Position numbers and translations under genes: made by a program. A DNA stretch of 64,000 nt from PZPK01 sp965230795 (lineage in GTDB: Bacteria; Pseudomonadota; Gammaproteobacteria; Pseudomonadales; Oleiphilaceae). The number at the start of each line of letters is the position of its first letter. The first letter of the stretch is position 1. Positions 36,741 to 45,389 of the stretch are shown in pieces. The notes beneath the pieces were generated by a model. The model was not told the origin of the DNA, did not search any database, and saw only the letters and a list, made by a program, of their open reading frames with translations. Location: assembly GCA_965230795.1 (NCBI GenBank), contig OZ246020.1, forward strand, positions 992,001 through 1,056,000. The letters are read 5' to 3'.

Positions 36741-37913
36741 GTGGTGGCTATGCCTGATTCGGTAGAGCCATACGAGATACTGGTTGAAGCGTTCGATGCG
36801 AATAAACTGAAGGGCGAGTGGCTCGCCTTGCAAAGCCGAGCCGAACATTCTTTCTTTCTATCATGGCATTGGATAGGAAGTTGGTTGTATACCTTTGATC
36901 CTGATGTTCAGATTGTCAAAGCTTACTATCAGGGGAAAATCGTCGGGCTCCTCGCCGTTTGCAGAAGTCGTGGTCGAGCGCTTAAATGCATTCCGGTGAA
37001 TACCCTGAATTGCAATCAGACGGGTGATCCGGTCAAAGACCAGATCTGGCCTGAGTACAATCAGATGCTTTTGGACGATATGCATCGCGATGTTCTGCTT
37101 CCTCTTATGATGGAATTCCTGATTAGAAAAATTAATGGATGGGATGAGCTGGTCATAGGCGCATCGACGGCGACAGTGGTTGAGGAATTGTCGTCCGCTT
37201 CCGGTTTATCGTTCCATGAAATCTGGTGCAGTAAGAGCTACTGCATAGACCTGTCCTCGTTACGGCGAAAAGGCACTGGCTACCTCTCGACCCTATCCCG
37301 AAATACCCGCTATCAAATCAAGCGTTCTCTTCGTCAGTATGAGGCGCAATCACCTATGGTCCTGGAAAGGGCATCTTCGGCCAATCAAGCAATTGATTTC
37401 TTATTCGAGGCGGCACCATTGCACCTCGCTCGATGGGGCGTAGGGATAAATGGCAGTGGTTTTGCGAATGAGGAGTTTAATCGTTTTCATCGGAACCTGA
37501 TTTCGAGAACCTGGGAGTCTGGTTGTATAGATGTGCTTCGCGTCAGATGTGGGGAGGTGGTGATTGCTTATCTATACAATTTGATTTATCGCGGACGAGT
37601 GTATTTCTACTTGAGTGCTTTGAAACGGGAAAGTGATCCCAAACTTAAACCCGGGTTGGTGAGCCATGCTATGGCGATAGAATATTATTTGGACAAGGGA
37701 ATGGAAAAGTACGACTTTATGGGAGGAAATGACCGATATAAGAAAAGCCTCGCTGACGAGTCTGAGGCTCTATTGATGGTGTCTTTCAGAAAACCAAAGT
37801 TGATTTATCGGCTGGAAAACTCTGGTAGAAAGCTTAAACGCTCTATGAAGAAACCTGCGCGGCGCTTTTTTACTTCAGCCGAGTCAAGGCAAGGTGCTAA
37901 ACGGCAAACATAG
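36741..37913 (+). CDS. GNAT-fold acetyltransferase, BioF2/CelD-like
   Basis: A 390-residue cytoplasmic protein of the Acetyltransf_6 group. SRAEHSFFLSWHWIGSWL (about 30) matches the typical N-terminal W-rich segment; STLSRNTRYQIKRSLRQYEA (about 190) and the late KYDFMGGNDRYKKSLAD (about 330) are the family's characteristic stretches. These proteins resemble FemAB aminoacyl or acyl transferases and are frequent in exopolysaccharide clusters. The frame starts at GTG 36741; ATG 36750 is an equally good start. It lies 18 bases before cysC. Donor and acceptor are unknown. Confidence 0.8.
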   Translation: MVAMPDSVEPYEILVEAFDANKLKGEWLALQSRAEHSFFLSWHWIGSWLYTFDPDVQIVKAYYQGKIVGLLAVCRSRGRALKCIPVNTLNCNQTGDPVKDQIWPEYNQMLLDDMHRDVLLPLMMEFLIRKINGWDELVIGASTATVVEELSSASGLSFHEIWCSKSYCIDLSSLRRKGTGYLSTLSRNTRYQIKRSLRQYEAQSPMVLERASSANQAIDFLFEAAPLHLARWGVGINGSGFANEEFNRFHRNLISRTWESGCIDVLRVRCGEVVIAYLYNLIYRGRVYFYLSALKRESDPKLKPGLVSHAMAIEYYLDKGMEKYDFMGGNDRYKKSLADESEALLMVSFRKPKLIYRLENSGRKLKRSMKKPARRFFTSAESRQGAKRQT

Positions 37914-37931
37914 TGACTCTTGGGATAGAGA

Positions 37932-38528
37932 ATGAAAAATAATGACATTAAATGGCACGACCACCAAATCCAGCGGACTGCGAGGGCAGAACAGAAATCG
38001 CAGCATCCATGTATGCTGTGGTTCACGGGGCTGAGTGGTGCTGGAAAGTCGACCATCGCCAATGCTCTTGATGAGGCGCTTTATGGTCGCAATAAGCACA
38101 CCTATTTACTGGATGGGGACAATGTTCGTCATGGGCTGAATAAGGACCTCGGGTTTACTGATCAGGATCGTATTGAAAATATTCGTCGCATCGGCGAAGT
38201 GGGGAAACTCTTTGTTGATGCTGGTCTGATTGTTTTGTCTGCGTTTATTTCACCTTTCAAGTCTGACCGTCAGATGGTGCGTAACCTTTTTCCCATAGGA
38301 GAGTTCATAGAAGTCTATGTGGCAACAGACCTTTCTGTCTGTGAGGAGCGTGATCCCAAGGGCTTATACAAAAAGGCTCGACAGGGTGAAATCAAGAATT
38401 TCACGGGAATCGACTCGACCTACGAAGTCCCACAGGCGCCAGAACTTGCGCTGGATGCGGGAATGCTGTCTGTTGATCAGTGTGTGGAGCAGATTCTCGT
38501 CTACCTCGCTGAAAGACGTTACATCTGA
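37932..38528 (+). CDS. cysC: Adenylyl-sulfate (APS) kinase
   Basis: A 198-residue enzyme that phosphorylates APS to PAPS, the universal sulfate donor. The P-loop is GLSGAGKST (residues 33-41). LLDGDNVRHGLNKDLGF (about 58), LSAFISPF with the phospho-serine region (about 100), and RDPKGLYKKARQGEIKNFTGID (about 135) are all standard CysC motifs. ATP-sulfurylase genes (cysD, cysN) are not adjacent, and I see no sulfotransferase in the window. Its place in the polysaccharide locus suggests PAPS for glycan sulfation, but assimilation cannot be excluded. Confidence 0.9.
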   Translation: MKNNDIKWHDHQIQRTARAEQKSQHPCMLWFTGLSGAGKSTIANALDEALYGRNKHTYLLDGDNVRHGLNKDLGFTDQDRIENIRRIGEVGKLFVDAGLIVLSAFISPFKSDRQMVRNLFPIGEFIEVYVATDLSVCEERDPKGLYKKARQGEIKNFTGIDSTYEVPQAPELALDAGMLSVDQCVEQILVYLAERRYI

Positions 38529-38630
38529 TAATCGCCTCCCTCAATGAGACGCTGTCTGTTGTCACAGGCAGTTGACTCAGTTAAATTGCCCTTTCTGTTT
38601 TATCGACAGTTTAAACAAGGATCTTGTCCC

Positions 38631-41270
38631 ATGGTTTTCAGTCAATACCCGGCATTTCATTCAATCATGTCGCTGCGTCTTCTCGCATTGTTTATGGCTC
38701 TTTCTCTATCGGCGTGCGGAACGTCGGATACGCAGGAAAGCAATGCGCAGCATCTGGAAAGGGCTCAGGCCTATCAGGAACAGGGGCAGTATAAGGCAGC
38801 CATCATTGAGTATAAGAATGCACTTAAAAAGTCAGAGGGCGCTGCGGAACCAGTGATACGTTATGCGGATATGCTCAATAAAGTGGGGCATCACCAAGGA
38901 GCGCTGGATCTACTGAATCAAATTAAAGCTGAAAAAAACCAGGCTTATTACGCAGAGTTGGTAGAAACACATTTAGGACTTGGAAAGTTTCAGTCAGCCA
39001 AGGATGTTGCGGATAAATATCTGGATAACTCACGTGAATCACAGCTGTTGAAAGCAAGAGTACTAACAGGCTTGGGGGAAAGTGGTAAAGCAGCTTCAAT
39101 ATATCAGTCATTGTTGAATGAAAACCCAACGGATGGTGCCGCTATGGTCGGAAAAGCAGGGCTGCTATCGATAGAAGGCAAATTATCTCAGGCGCTGGAA
39201 GCGCTAAAAACAATTAACAAGGAGGATGACAGCTATCGTCGCGGGCAATTGCTTCTTGCGGGAATTCATATCAACCAGGAGCAACTGGAAAAAGCAGAAA
39301 CAGTGCTCAGTGACCTCTTGTCTGTACTACCCAACACAGATGTGATGGAACCGGAGAAAGCTGCAGCATTGGAAAGGTTGTCATACGTTTTGACTCGTCT
39401 GGGACGTTCCAATGAAGCCTATATTTACACCAAACTATTGGCAGAGGCTTTCCCTGGCGCAAATGAAGTAAATGAGAAGTATGGTAAGGCAGTAGAGCAG
39501 TTTCAGAAAGGAGAGCTGGATAGTGCTGAAGGTTTGTTGAGCGAAATACTCGAAAAATATCCAAGTCACAATAAGTCCAATCAACTGCTGGGGATTATTC
39601 GCTATCTGAAAGGTGATACTCAACAGGCCTCTGAGATTCTTTCGGACAGTGTCGACCCGGAGGTCGCCAATCCTTTGGTGAAGCATGTATATGCTGCGGC
39701 CAACCTCAAGCTCAACGATCCTAAAAAGGTGATCGAAATTTTAGGGCCTGACATAGAACGAAATGAATCTGCGCCGACCTTGGCTCTTTATGGGATTGCG
39801 GCGATTTCTGATCAACAATTCAGTAAAGGAGAAAAAGCCCTCAAACGTGCGTTAGAAATTGATCCAGAGAACGTCCGGGTTAGTCTAATTCTGGCAAATT
39901 ACTATCGTAATGGGCCCAAAGCGGATATTGCTCAAGAGAAGAGCTACCTTGATCGCGCATACAAGAGTGCTCCAAAAGATCGAACGGTACTTCAGGGCAT
40001 GGTTGGATACCTGTTGCGCAATGAATCTGTTGCGAAGACAGAGAGCTTTGTGAACGCGCACCTGAAAAACTATCCGGAAGATTTTGCAAGCAATATGGTT
40101 GCTGGTTATTTTCAGGTCATGAAAAAGAATCTGGTCAAGGCGAGTGAGCTGTTTGGTGCTGCGCTGAACTATCGCTCCAGTGAAGAAGAGCATCGAATGG
40201 CTCTTTTTGCAAAAGGGCGAGCCGAAATTGCGTTAAAGAAATATGAGGCCGCTGAGAGGACTTTTAGTGATTTTGTAGAAGAGTATCCGGAGCAACAACT
40301 CGGTTATAAAGGATTTTACTCTACCTATTTAGCGCGCGGCAAAGAAGCAGAGGCCCGGCAGAAACTTGAATCGCTAGCGAAGCGAAATGGCAGAGCAGCC
40401 CCATACGTCGTCCTGATCCAGGCCGCAGTGGTAAATGCTGATTTCGATGCAGCGAATCGCTACCTGAAATCCGTTCAGTCTTTGAGCAAGGATCAGAAGC
40501 TCATTGATGAGCTTTCTAAAGGTGTTGCCTATGCAGAGGGGACGCATGCATTGAAGTCAGCGGATTTCTCAACAGCGCGTGACCGTTTGGCTTCACTATT
40601 GGTCAGTGAGCCGGAAAATGTGCGCTTGCTCTCTTTTATGGTGGATCTTGAAATAAAAGCAGGCAAATTGAACGAGGCGGAAAAGGTAATCGGGCAAATC
40701 AAGAATCTTGATCCATCGCATCCTGTTATTCCAATTCTGGAGGGTGATGTTGCCTTGGCTCAGGACAAGACTGAAATAGCTAACGGTTTTTATAAGGATG
40801 CCTGGGAGACCAATCCGTCGGAAATCGCGGCGGAGAAATTGCATCGAACGTTGAGCATTCTGAACGAAACCGCAGCCAGAAATGAACTGCTTGCGAGCTG
40901 GGTTCAGCGATTTCCTGATAGCGTTCCTGCTAATTTGTTCCAGGCAATGCAGTATCAGCAGCGAGGACAGAGAACCCGTGCAGCTGAACTATACGAAAAT
41001 CTCCTGGAACTCGACCCTAATCATGTCGCAGCTATGAATAATCTGGGATGGTTGTATTTCGAGAAACAGGATAATCGCGCACTGCCCTTGCTCAAGAAAG
41101 CGGCAGAATTGGCTCCAGAAAGTCCAGCAGTATTGGACAGCTATGGCTGGGTGCTGTTCAAAAACGGGCAGATCAGAGAGGGGCTTGCCTATTTGGAGAA
41201 AGCGAATCAGCTGGCACCAGGCAATAATGAAATTGCAGAGCATCTGAAGGAAGCTAAAGCGGCTCTTTAA
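38631..41270 (+). CDS. prsT: XrtA/PEP-CTERM TPR-repeat lipoprotein PrsT
   Basis: An 879-residue lipoprotein. The leader (MSLRLLALFMALSLSACG) ends in a lipobox, so Cys is lipidated and the protein sits in the periplasm. The rest is a long run of TPR units (for example AQAYQEQGQYKAAIIEYKNALK and the last units AMNNLGWLYFEKQDNRALPLLKKAAELAPESPAVLDSYGWVL). TIGR02917 PrsT proteins accompany PrsK/PrsR and exosortase A and probably scaffold secretion or export. I chose ATG 38631 (AGGA about 10 bases upstream); the frame extends to 38544 and ATG 38667 is also possible. A large palindrome follows the stop. Confidence 0.9.
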   Translation: MVFSQYPAFHSIMSLRLLALFMALSLSACGTSDTQESNAQHLERAQAYQEQGQYKAAIIEYKNALKKSEGAAEPVIRYADMLNKVGHHQGALDLLNQIKAEKNQAYYAELVETHLGLGKFQSAKDVADKYLDNSRESQLLKARVLTGLGESGKAASIYQSLLNENPTDGAAMVGKAGLLSIEGKLSQALEALKTINKEDDSYRRGQLLLAGIHINQEQLEKAETVLSDLLSVLPNTDVMEPEKAAALERLSYVLTRLGRSNEAYIYTKLLAEAFPGANEVNEKYGKAVEQFQKGELDSAEGLLSEILEKYPSHNKSNQLLGIIRYLKGDTQQASEILSDSVDPEVANPLVKHVYAAANLKLNDPKKVIEILGPDIERNESAPTLALYGIAAISDQQFSKGEKALKRALEIDPENVRVSLILANYYRNGPKADIAQEKSYLDRAYKSAPKDRTVLQGMVGYLLRNESVAKTESFVNAHLKNYPEDFASNMVAGYFQVMKKNLVKASELFGAALNYRSSEEEHRMALFAKGRAEIALKKYEAAERTFSDFVEEYPEQQLGYKGFYSTYLARGKEAEARQKLESLAKRNGRAAPYVVLIQAAVVNADFDAANRYLKSVQSLSKDQKLIDELSKGVAYAEGTHALKSADFSTARDRLASLLVSEPENVRLLSFMVDLEIKAGKLNEAEKVIGQIKNLDPSHPVIPILEGDVALAQDKTEIANGFYKDAWETNPSEIAAEKLHRTLSILNETAARNELLASWVQRFPDSVPANLFQAMQYQQRGQRTRAAELYENLLELDPNHVAAMNNLGWLYFEKQDNRALPLLKKAAELAPESPAVLDSYGWVLFKNGQIREGLAYLEKANQLAPGNNEIAEHLKEAKAAL

Positions 41271-41292
41271 GGTCGCGTATCCAGCCAAAAAC

Positions 41293-41470
41293 AAAAAAGC
41301 GCGCCTAAAAAGAGGCTGTGTAAAAGCTACTGCGATTGCTTATACCGCGTTAAAAATTCACTCAAAATGCTCATGTATCACCTATACACTGCGCTTTTTC
41401 ATGAATTTTTGCCTTGTCTAAGCTGCTCTCGTAACGTTTTTACAGAGCCTCTTTTTAGGCGCGCTTTTTT
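41293..41470. repeat. 178-bp imperfect palindrome, probably a bidirectional terminator or MITE-like element
   Basis: The arms 41293-41325 and 41438-41470 are 33 bases long and complementary except for one position. The 112-base middle is itself an imperfect palindrome centred near 41381 (TGTAT/ATACA at the centre, AAAAATTCA/TGAATTTTT further out). The outer ends are A6/T6 next to GCGCGCC stems, so a folded transcript would look like a terminator on both strands. It lies exactly between the convergent prsT and prsR. Length and nested symmetry exceed a simple terminator. Confidence 0.85.
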
Positions 41471-41494
41471 TGTGCCCTGAGAATCAACGCCGTG

Positions 41495-42901
41495 TCAGTG
41501 TTGCTCTTCTTTGTGGCCGGTTTTGATGTCGTACTTTTCTGCCAGGTTATACAATGTTGGGCGCGTGATACCTAGTAAACGTGCGGCTTTGGCCATGTTG
41601 TGTTGCGATGCCTGAATGGCTTGCACTACTGCTGTTTTCTCCGCTGCATCGCGAATCTGGCGCAGGTTCAGAGCATCTTCGCTCAAAGACAGAGCGTCAC
41701 AGAGTTCAAGATCTGAGGCGGTGATGGTTTTGTCGTCTGCCATGATCGCCGCGCGTTTCACTTTGTTGATCATTTCCCTCACATTGCCAGGCCAGTCATA
41801 ATTTTTGATCGCACGCATCGCGTCATCACTAAGACGGAGATTGGGGCGGTTCAGTTGCTTGCCAAGTGATTTCAATAAGGCCTGGGCAATAATCACAGAA
41901 TCACCCTCGCGCGCTCGCAACGGTGGGATATTCAGAGATATTTCACTAACGCGATAGTAGAGGTCTTCCCGAAACAGGTTCTGCTCAATAAGCGACTGGA
42001 TATCCTGATGCGTTGCGCAAATAACACGGACATCAACTGGAATCTGGCGTACTCCACCCACTCGCTCGATAACGCGTTCCTGCAGGAATCGAAGCATTTT
42101 TGGTTGCAGGGCCATCGGCATATCGCCAATTTCATCGAGAAACAAAGTGCCTCCGTCGGCTAGCTCAATTTTCCCTTTTTTTAACTGAGTAGCGCCGGTA
42201 AAGGCTCCTTTTTCATAGCCGAAGAGCTCACTTTCAAGCAGGTTCTCCGGAATGGCTGCGCAATTGATGGCGGAAAACGATTTGTCTTTTCTATCGCTCA
42301 ATTCATGAATTGCTTTGGCCAGAACTTCTTTTCCAGTACCGGTTTCTCCCAGCAATAAGGTCGTTACATCTGCAGGAGCTATTTTTTCGATAGTGCGACA
42401 GACTTCCAGCATTTTCGGGCTACTCGCAATCACGCCTTTAAGACGCGAGGTGGATTCCCCCATGCTGAGTTCCTGGTTTTCCTTTTCCAGTTCGTACAAA
42501 CGGAAGGCCCTGTCGACGATGAATGTTAGAATGTCAGCGTCCAGTGGTTTCTGGAAAAAGTCACTCGCTCCCATACCTATCGCAGTCACCGCGTTTTCTT
42601 TTTCTTCCCGGCCTGTTACCACAATCACCTTTGTGTTCGGAGCGAGGCGCAGGATTTCCTCAAGAGTGCGAAAGCCTTCGCTGGAACCACCAGGGTCGGG
42701 GGGGAGTCCAAGATCAAGCGTGACCACCTGCGGTTCGACTCGCCTTAAATTGGAGAGTGCGGTTTCGCGATCAGAGGCGACGTAGACTTCTACATCTTCA
42801 AAGCACCAGCGCATCTGACTCTGCAAGCCTGGGTCGTCTTCCACTATGAGCAATTTTCTTTTCACAATAACTCTGCTTTCCTTGTTGGCTTCAAGCTGCA
42901 T
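41495..42901 (-). CDS. prsR: PEP-CTERM-box response regulator PrsR (sigma-54 activator)
   Basis: A 468-residue NtrC-type activator. The receiver domain has IVEDD near 19-23 and the phospho-acceptor Asp63 in TLDLGLPP. The AAA+ domain has GETGTGKEVLAKAIHEL (about 185), GYEKGAFTGA (about 235), which is the sigma-54-contacting GAFTGA loop, and FLDEIGDMP. The C-terminal Fis-type helix-turn-helix is NMAKAARLLGITRPTLYNLAEKY. It should be phosphorylated by PrsK and activate sigma-54 promoters of PEP-CTERM and exopolysaccharide genes. It starts 58 bases after the prsK stop. Confidence 0.93.
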   Translation of the reverse strand: MQLEANKESRVIVKRKLLIVEDDPGLQSQMRWCFEDVEVYVASDRETALSNLRRVEPQVVTLDLGLPPDPGGSSEGFRTLEEILRLAPNTKVIVVTGREEKENAVTAIGMGASDFFQKPLDADILTFIVDRAFRLYELEKENQELSMGESTSRLKGVIASSPKMLEVCRTIEKIAPADVTTLLLGETGTGKEVLAKAIHELSDRKDKSFSAINCAAIPENLLESELFGYEKGAFTGATQLKKGKIELADGGTLFLDEIGDMPMALQPKMLRFLQERVIERVGGVRQIPVDVRVICATHQDIQSLIEQNLFREDLYYRVSEISLNIPPLRAREGDSVIIAQALLKSLGKQLNRPNLRLSDDAMRAIKNYDWPGNVREMINKVKRAAIMADDKTITASDLELCDALSLSEDALNLRQIRDAAEKTAVVQAIQASQHNMAKAARLLGITRPTLYNLAEKYDIKTGHKEEQH

Positions 42902-42959
42902 CTAATCAATCGCCTACTGGGCGACTGATTTGCAAGTGCGTCGTTTAAATATAGGACAT

Positions 42960-45041
42960 CTATTCCGATTGGCCTGCGTATTTGTTTTCCATGACGGTCG
43001 GAATCTTGAGCGTGAAGACCGTGCCAACCCCCAACTGACTGGTAACGCTGATAGAGCCACCGATTCTACGCAAATATTCTCGACTTTGGTACACGCCTAT
43101 TCCCATTCCTGTTAAGCCCTTGGTGCTTTGGAAGGGTTTGAATAACTGGTTGTTGACAAAGTCTTCGCTCATCCCGATGCCGTTATCCTGAATGAAAATA
43201 AAAACGGTTCCAGGAGACTGTTTGGTCGCAATCGACACTTCACCGTCCTTATCCGTTGCGTCGATGGCATTTTGGATAATATGTCCGATAACCGATTTCA
43301 GCTGATTGTGGTCGGCTCTTACCCAGATGTCGTTGTCCGGTGCTTCGAGCATGGGTATGGGGGAGGAGCTTTTGTGGCTTTCATAAATGTCCATCAAAAT
43401 TTTGCCGAGTTCGACGTCTTCTGGAGATTCTTCCATCGCCGGGTTGCGTATTTGCTTGAGCAGGTGGTCCATTTTTTCGACGGTATGACTGGTCGTTCGA
43501 ATCATGTCATCGACGAAAGCAGGATTATGCTTGTGTTTTTCCGCATTTTTCACCAACAGGGAAAGCTGCGCGATGATAGTTTTTATGTCATGAACCAGAA
43601 ACGCTGAGGTTTTGTTGACAGCCTCAAATTGCCTGGCTTCTGCCAGTTTCTCCTGTGAATCTGTTTGTTCCAGATAGCTGGAAGCCTGTTGAGCGACGAT
43701 GCGAAGCAGGTCGTAGTTTTCCCAGTTCAGATCGATGTCAGACATGGGGTTACACAATAGAACGATGCCAGCGATCCGGTCTGTCGTCCGCAGCGGAATA
43801 ATCAACCAGGGATCATCCTGTCGAGTCATGCCATCGGGGATCTCAATGAGGTTGTATTTAGTGGGATCCAGCATGTATTCATGGAGATTGATGATCCAGT
43901 CATGTTCATTAAAAAACAGAGCCAGGTCGGAACTAAGATCAATATCTTCAAATTTCTGCTCAGGAAGATTAAGGCGAGCACGGTGGCTAAAATTGCCATC
44001 ATCATTCAGACACCAGATTGCTCCGCTTCTGCTGCCGACCAGTTCGCCTAGAACCTGAATGATTTGCTGGGGCAGGGGAGCGCTTTCGCTCCTGTTCCTT
44101 AGCGCGTTGGTACTCTTTATCCATTCATCCCGATAGTCATATTTGTAATCGAAGAAATTCTTGCTGATAAATACCATGATACGAGCACGTATGATCGGGG
44201 AGCTGATCAGCACAACTAAAAGCAAAATGCCAGCAAAAATGAAAAGTACGCGCAGGGCTTCACCCCAGGTGCCGCCAAACAGGCTGATGTAGTAACCGCC
44301 TGCCGAAATAAATAACAGATAGATCCCGGCCAGGGTCAGGGTCGTTGTGTGGAACACCATTTGCCGTGAAACGTGCATGCCAATAGGCTGTTTGCGGCTG
44401 TTAATCATGGTCAGGGCGATAAAGGGTGCGGCGATAGCATTGATCGCCCCGCGGGTGTCCCATAAGGGTGTTGATAGCTCCTGAAACAACAGCGCATCGG
44501 AGTACATGAAAAAGTCATAGCCGAACAGGGCGGCAATAGCGATGGTCAGATATTTGATGCCAGAGCGACTATACAGACTGGCGTTACGCCATACCTGTTC
44601 GAGTAGCAGCAGGCCTACGAGTGAGATCGCTACCTGCATTATCAACATGGTACTGCCTGATATTACATAGGCGCCGGTGATTCCCTCGTAGAGGGTCACC
44701 GCCAGCATGGCAGCGAGAAGCACCAATACGCTCAAGGTGGTATAAAAACGGGTCTTTCCGAGTTTTTGGGTGGGAACAAAGCGAATGCCCAGCAGAGCAT
44801 AAAGCACCCCGAACCAGGCTGCATTGCGAGTAAGCTCTATGGTGTAGCGCATGTAGAAAGGGATGGAGATAGGATTATTTTGCAGTGCTAATACCAATAA
44901 CCACAAGGCCGAGACGAATGCTGCGGTGAATAGAGCGCGATCAGTTGTGCGCCGAAAATAGCGGCTGATAATGTAAATGCCAAGCAACAGGTATGCGATG
45001 GCACCAGTACCATGACTGATGGTTGAGAAGCTTAGCTCCAT
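42960..45041 (-). CDS. prsK: XrtA/PEP-CTERM-system histidine kinase PrsK
   Basis: A 693-residue membrane kinase. Residues 1-300 hold about nine membrane helices; a GAF-like domain spans about 315-455; the dimerisation/phospho-acceptor motif AFLVHDIKTIIAQL has His484; the ATPase domain has NAIDATDKDG, IQDNGIGMSEDF and a G2 box KGLTGMGIGVYQSREYLRRIGG near 655-675. This is the TIGR02916 PrsK layout. The signal it senses is unknown. It is the upstream gene of a prsK-prsR pair, convergent with the XrtA core genes and apparently the controller of the locus. Confidence 0.93.
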   Translation of the reverse strand: MELSFSTISHGTGAIAYLLLGIYIISRYFRRTTDRALFTAAFVSALWLLVLALQNNPISIPFYMRYTIELTRNAAWFGVLYALLGIRFVPTQKLGKTRFYTTLSVLVLLAAMLAVTLYEGITGAYVISGSTMLIMQVAISLVGLLLLEQVWRNASLYSRSGIKYLTIAIAALFGYDFFMYSDALLFQELSTPLWDTRGAINAIAAPFIALTMINSRKQPIGMHVSRQMVFHTTTLTLAGIYLLFISAGGYYISLFGGTWGEALRVLFIFAGILLLVVLISSPIIRARIMVFISKNFFDYKYDYRDEWIKSTNALRNRSESAPLPQQIIQVLGELVGSRSGAIWCLNDDGNFSHRARLNLPEQKFEDIDLSSDLALFFNEHDWIINLHEYMLDPTKYNLIEIPDGMTRQDDPWLIIPLRTTDRIAGIVLLCNPMSDIDLNWENYDLLRIVAQQASSYLEQTDSQEKLAEARQFEAVNKTSAFLVHDIKTIIAQLSLLVKNAEKHKHNPAFVDDMIRTTSHTVEKMDHLLKQIRNPAMEESPEDVELGKILMDIYESHKSSSPIPMLEAPDNDIWVRADHNQLKSVIGHIIQNAIDATDKDGEVSIATKQSPGTVFIFIQDNGIGMSEDFVNNQLFKPFQSTKGLTGMGIGVYQSREYLRRIGGSISVTSQLGVGTVFTLKIPTVMENKYAGQSE

Positions 45042-45181
45042 CTTATCGATTCAGTTTCCTAATTGGGCGAGTTCAATGAGCGCTCCTCCAGGCAGGAGGG
45101 TGACAATCCATTGATTTGTCAGTTATTCAATAAGTTAAGACTATCATGACTGGCCGGGCAACGCCGATGAGGGGAAATGGG

Positions 45182-45217
45182 CATAAAAAAACCGGATAGG
45201 CTAGGACGCATATCCGG
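45182..45217 (-). terminator. Rho-independent terminator-like hairpin upstream of prsK
   Basis: CCGGATA (45192-45198) pairs with TATCCGG (45211-45217). On the minus strand the stem is followed by TTTTTTAT. The nearest upstream minus-strand gene already has its own hairpin, so the transcript it ends is unclear. Confidence 0.65.
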
Positions 45218-45349
45218 CAATAAGTGCGAGTAGTATCCATGAAAGTCTTTCACTTGCACTGACTGATGGCACTTCATCCGTCAGTACTAAGAAGTATTAG
45301 TCACTTTGCTCAGAATACAACCAGAAAATACTGCGTTTTAAGTTTATTT

Positions 45350-45387
45350 CATTATAAAAGCGAGACGGGATATTTGACCCCGTCTCG
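45350..45387 (-). terminator. Terminator after the YiiX-like hydrolase gene
   Basis: CGAGACGGG (45361-45369) and CCCGTCTCG (45379-45387) form a 9-bp stem with a 9-base loop. On the minus strand CTTTTAT follows. It begins 3 bases after the stop of the gene at 45390. Confidence 0.75.
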
Positions 45388-45389
45388 AG

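Larger units (their letters stand above)
45042..45389. other. 348-base gap holding two minus-strand hairpins
   Basis: No credible coding frame is seen. It contains two intrinsic-terminator-like hairpins on the minus strand (45182-45217 and 45350-45387). The 130 bases between them are a possible place for a small RNA, and the prsK promoter must lie in the 45042-45180 part. Confidence 0.5.
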
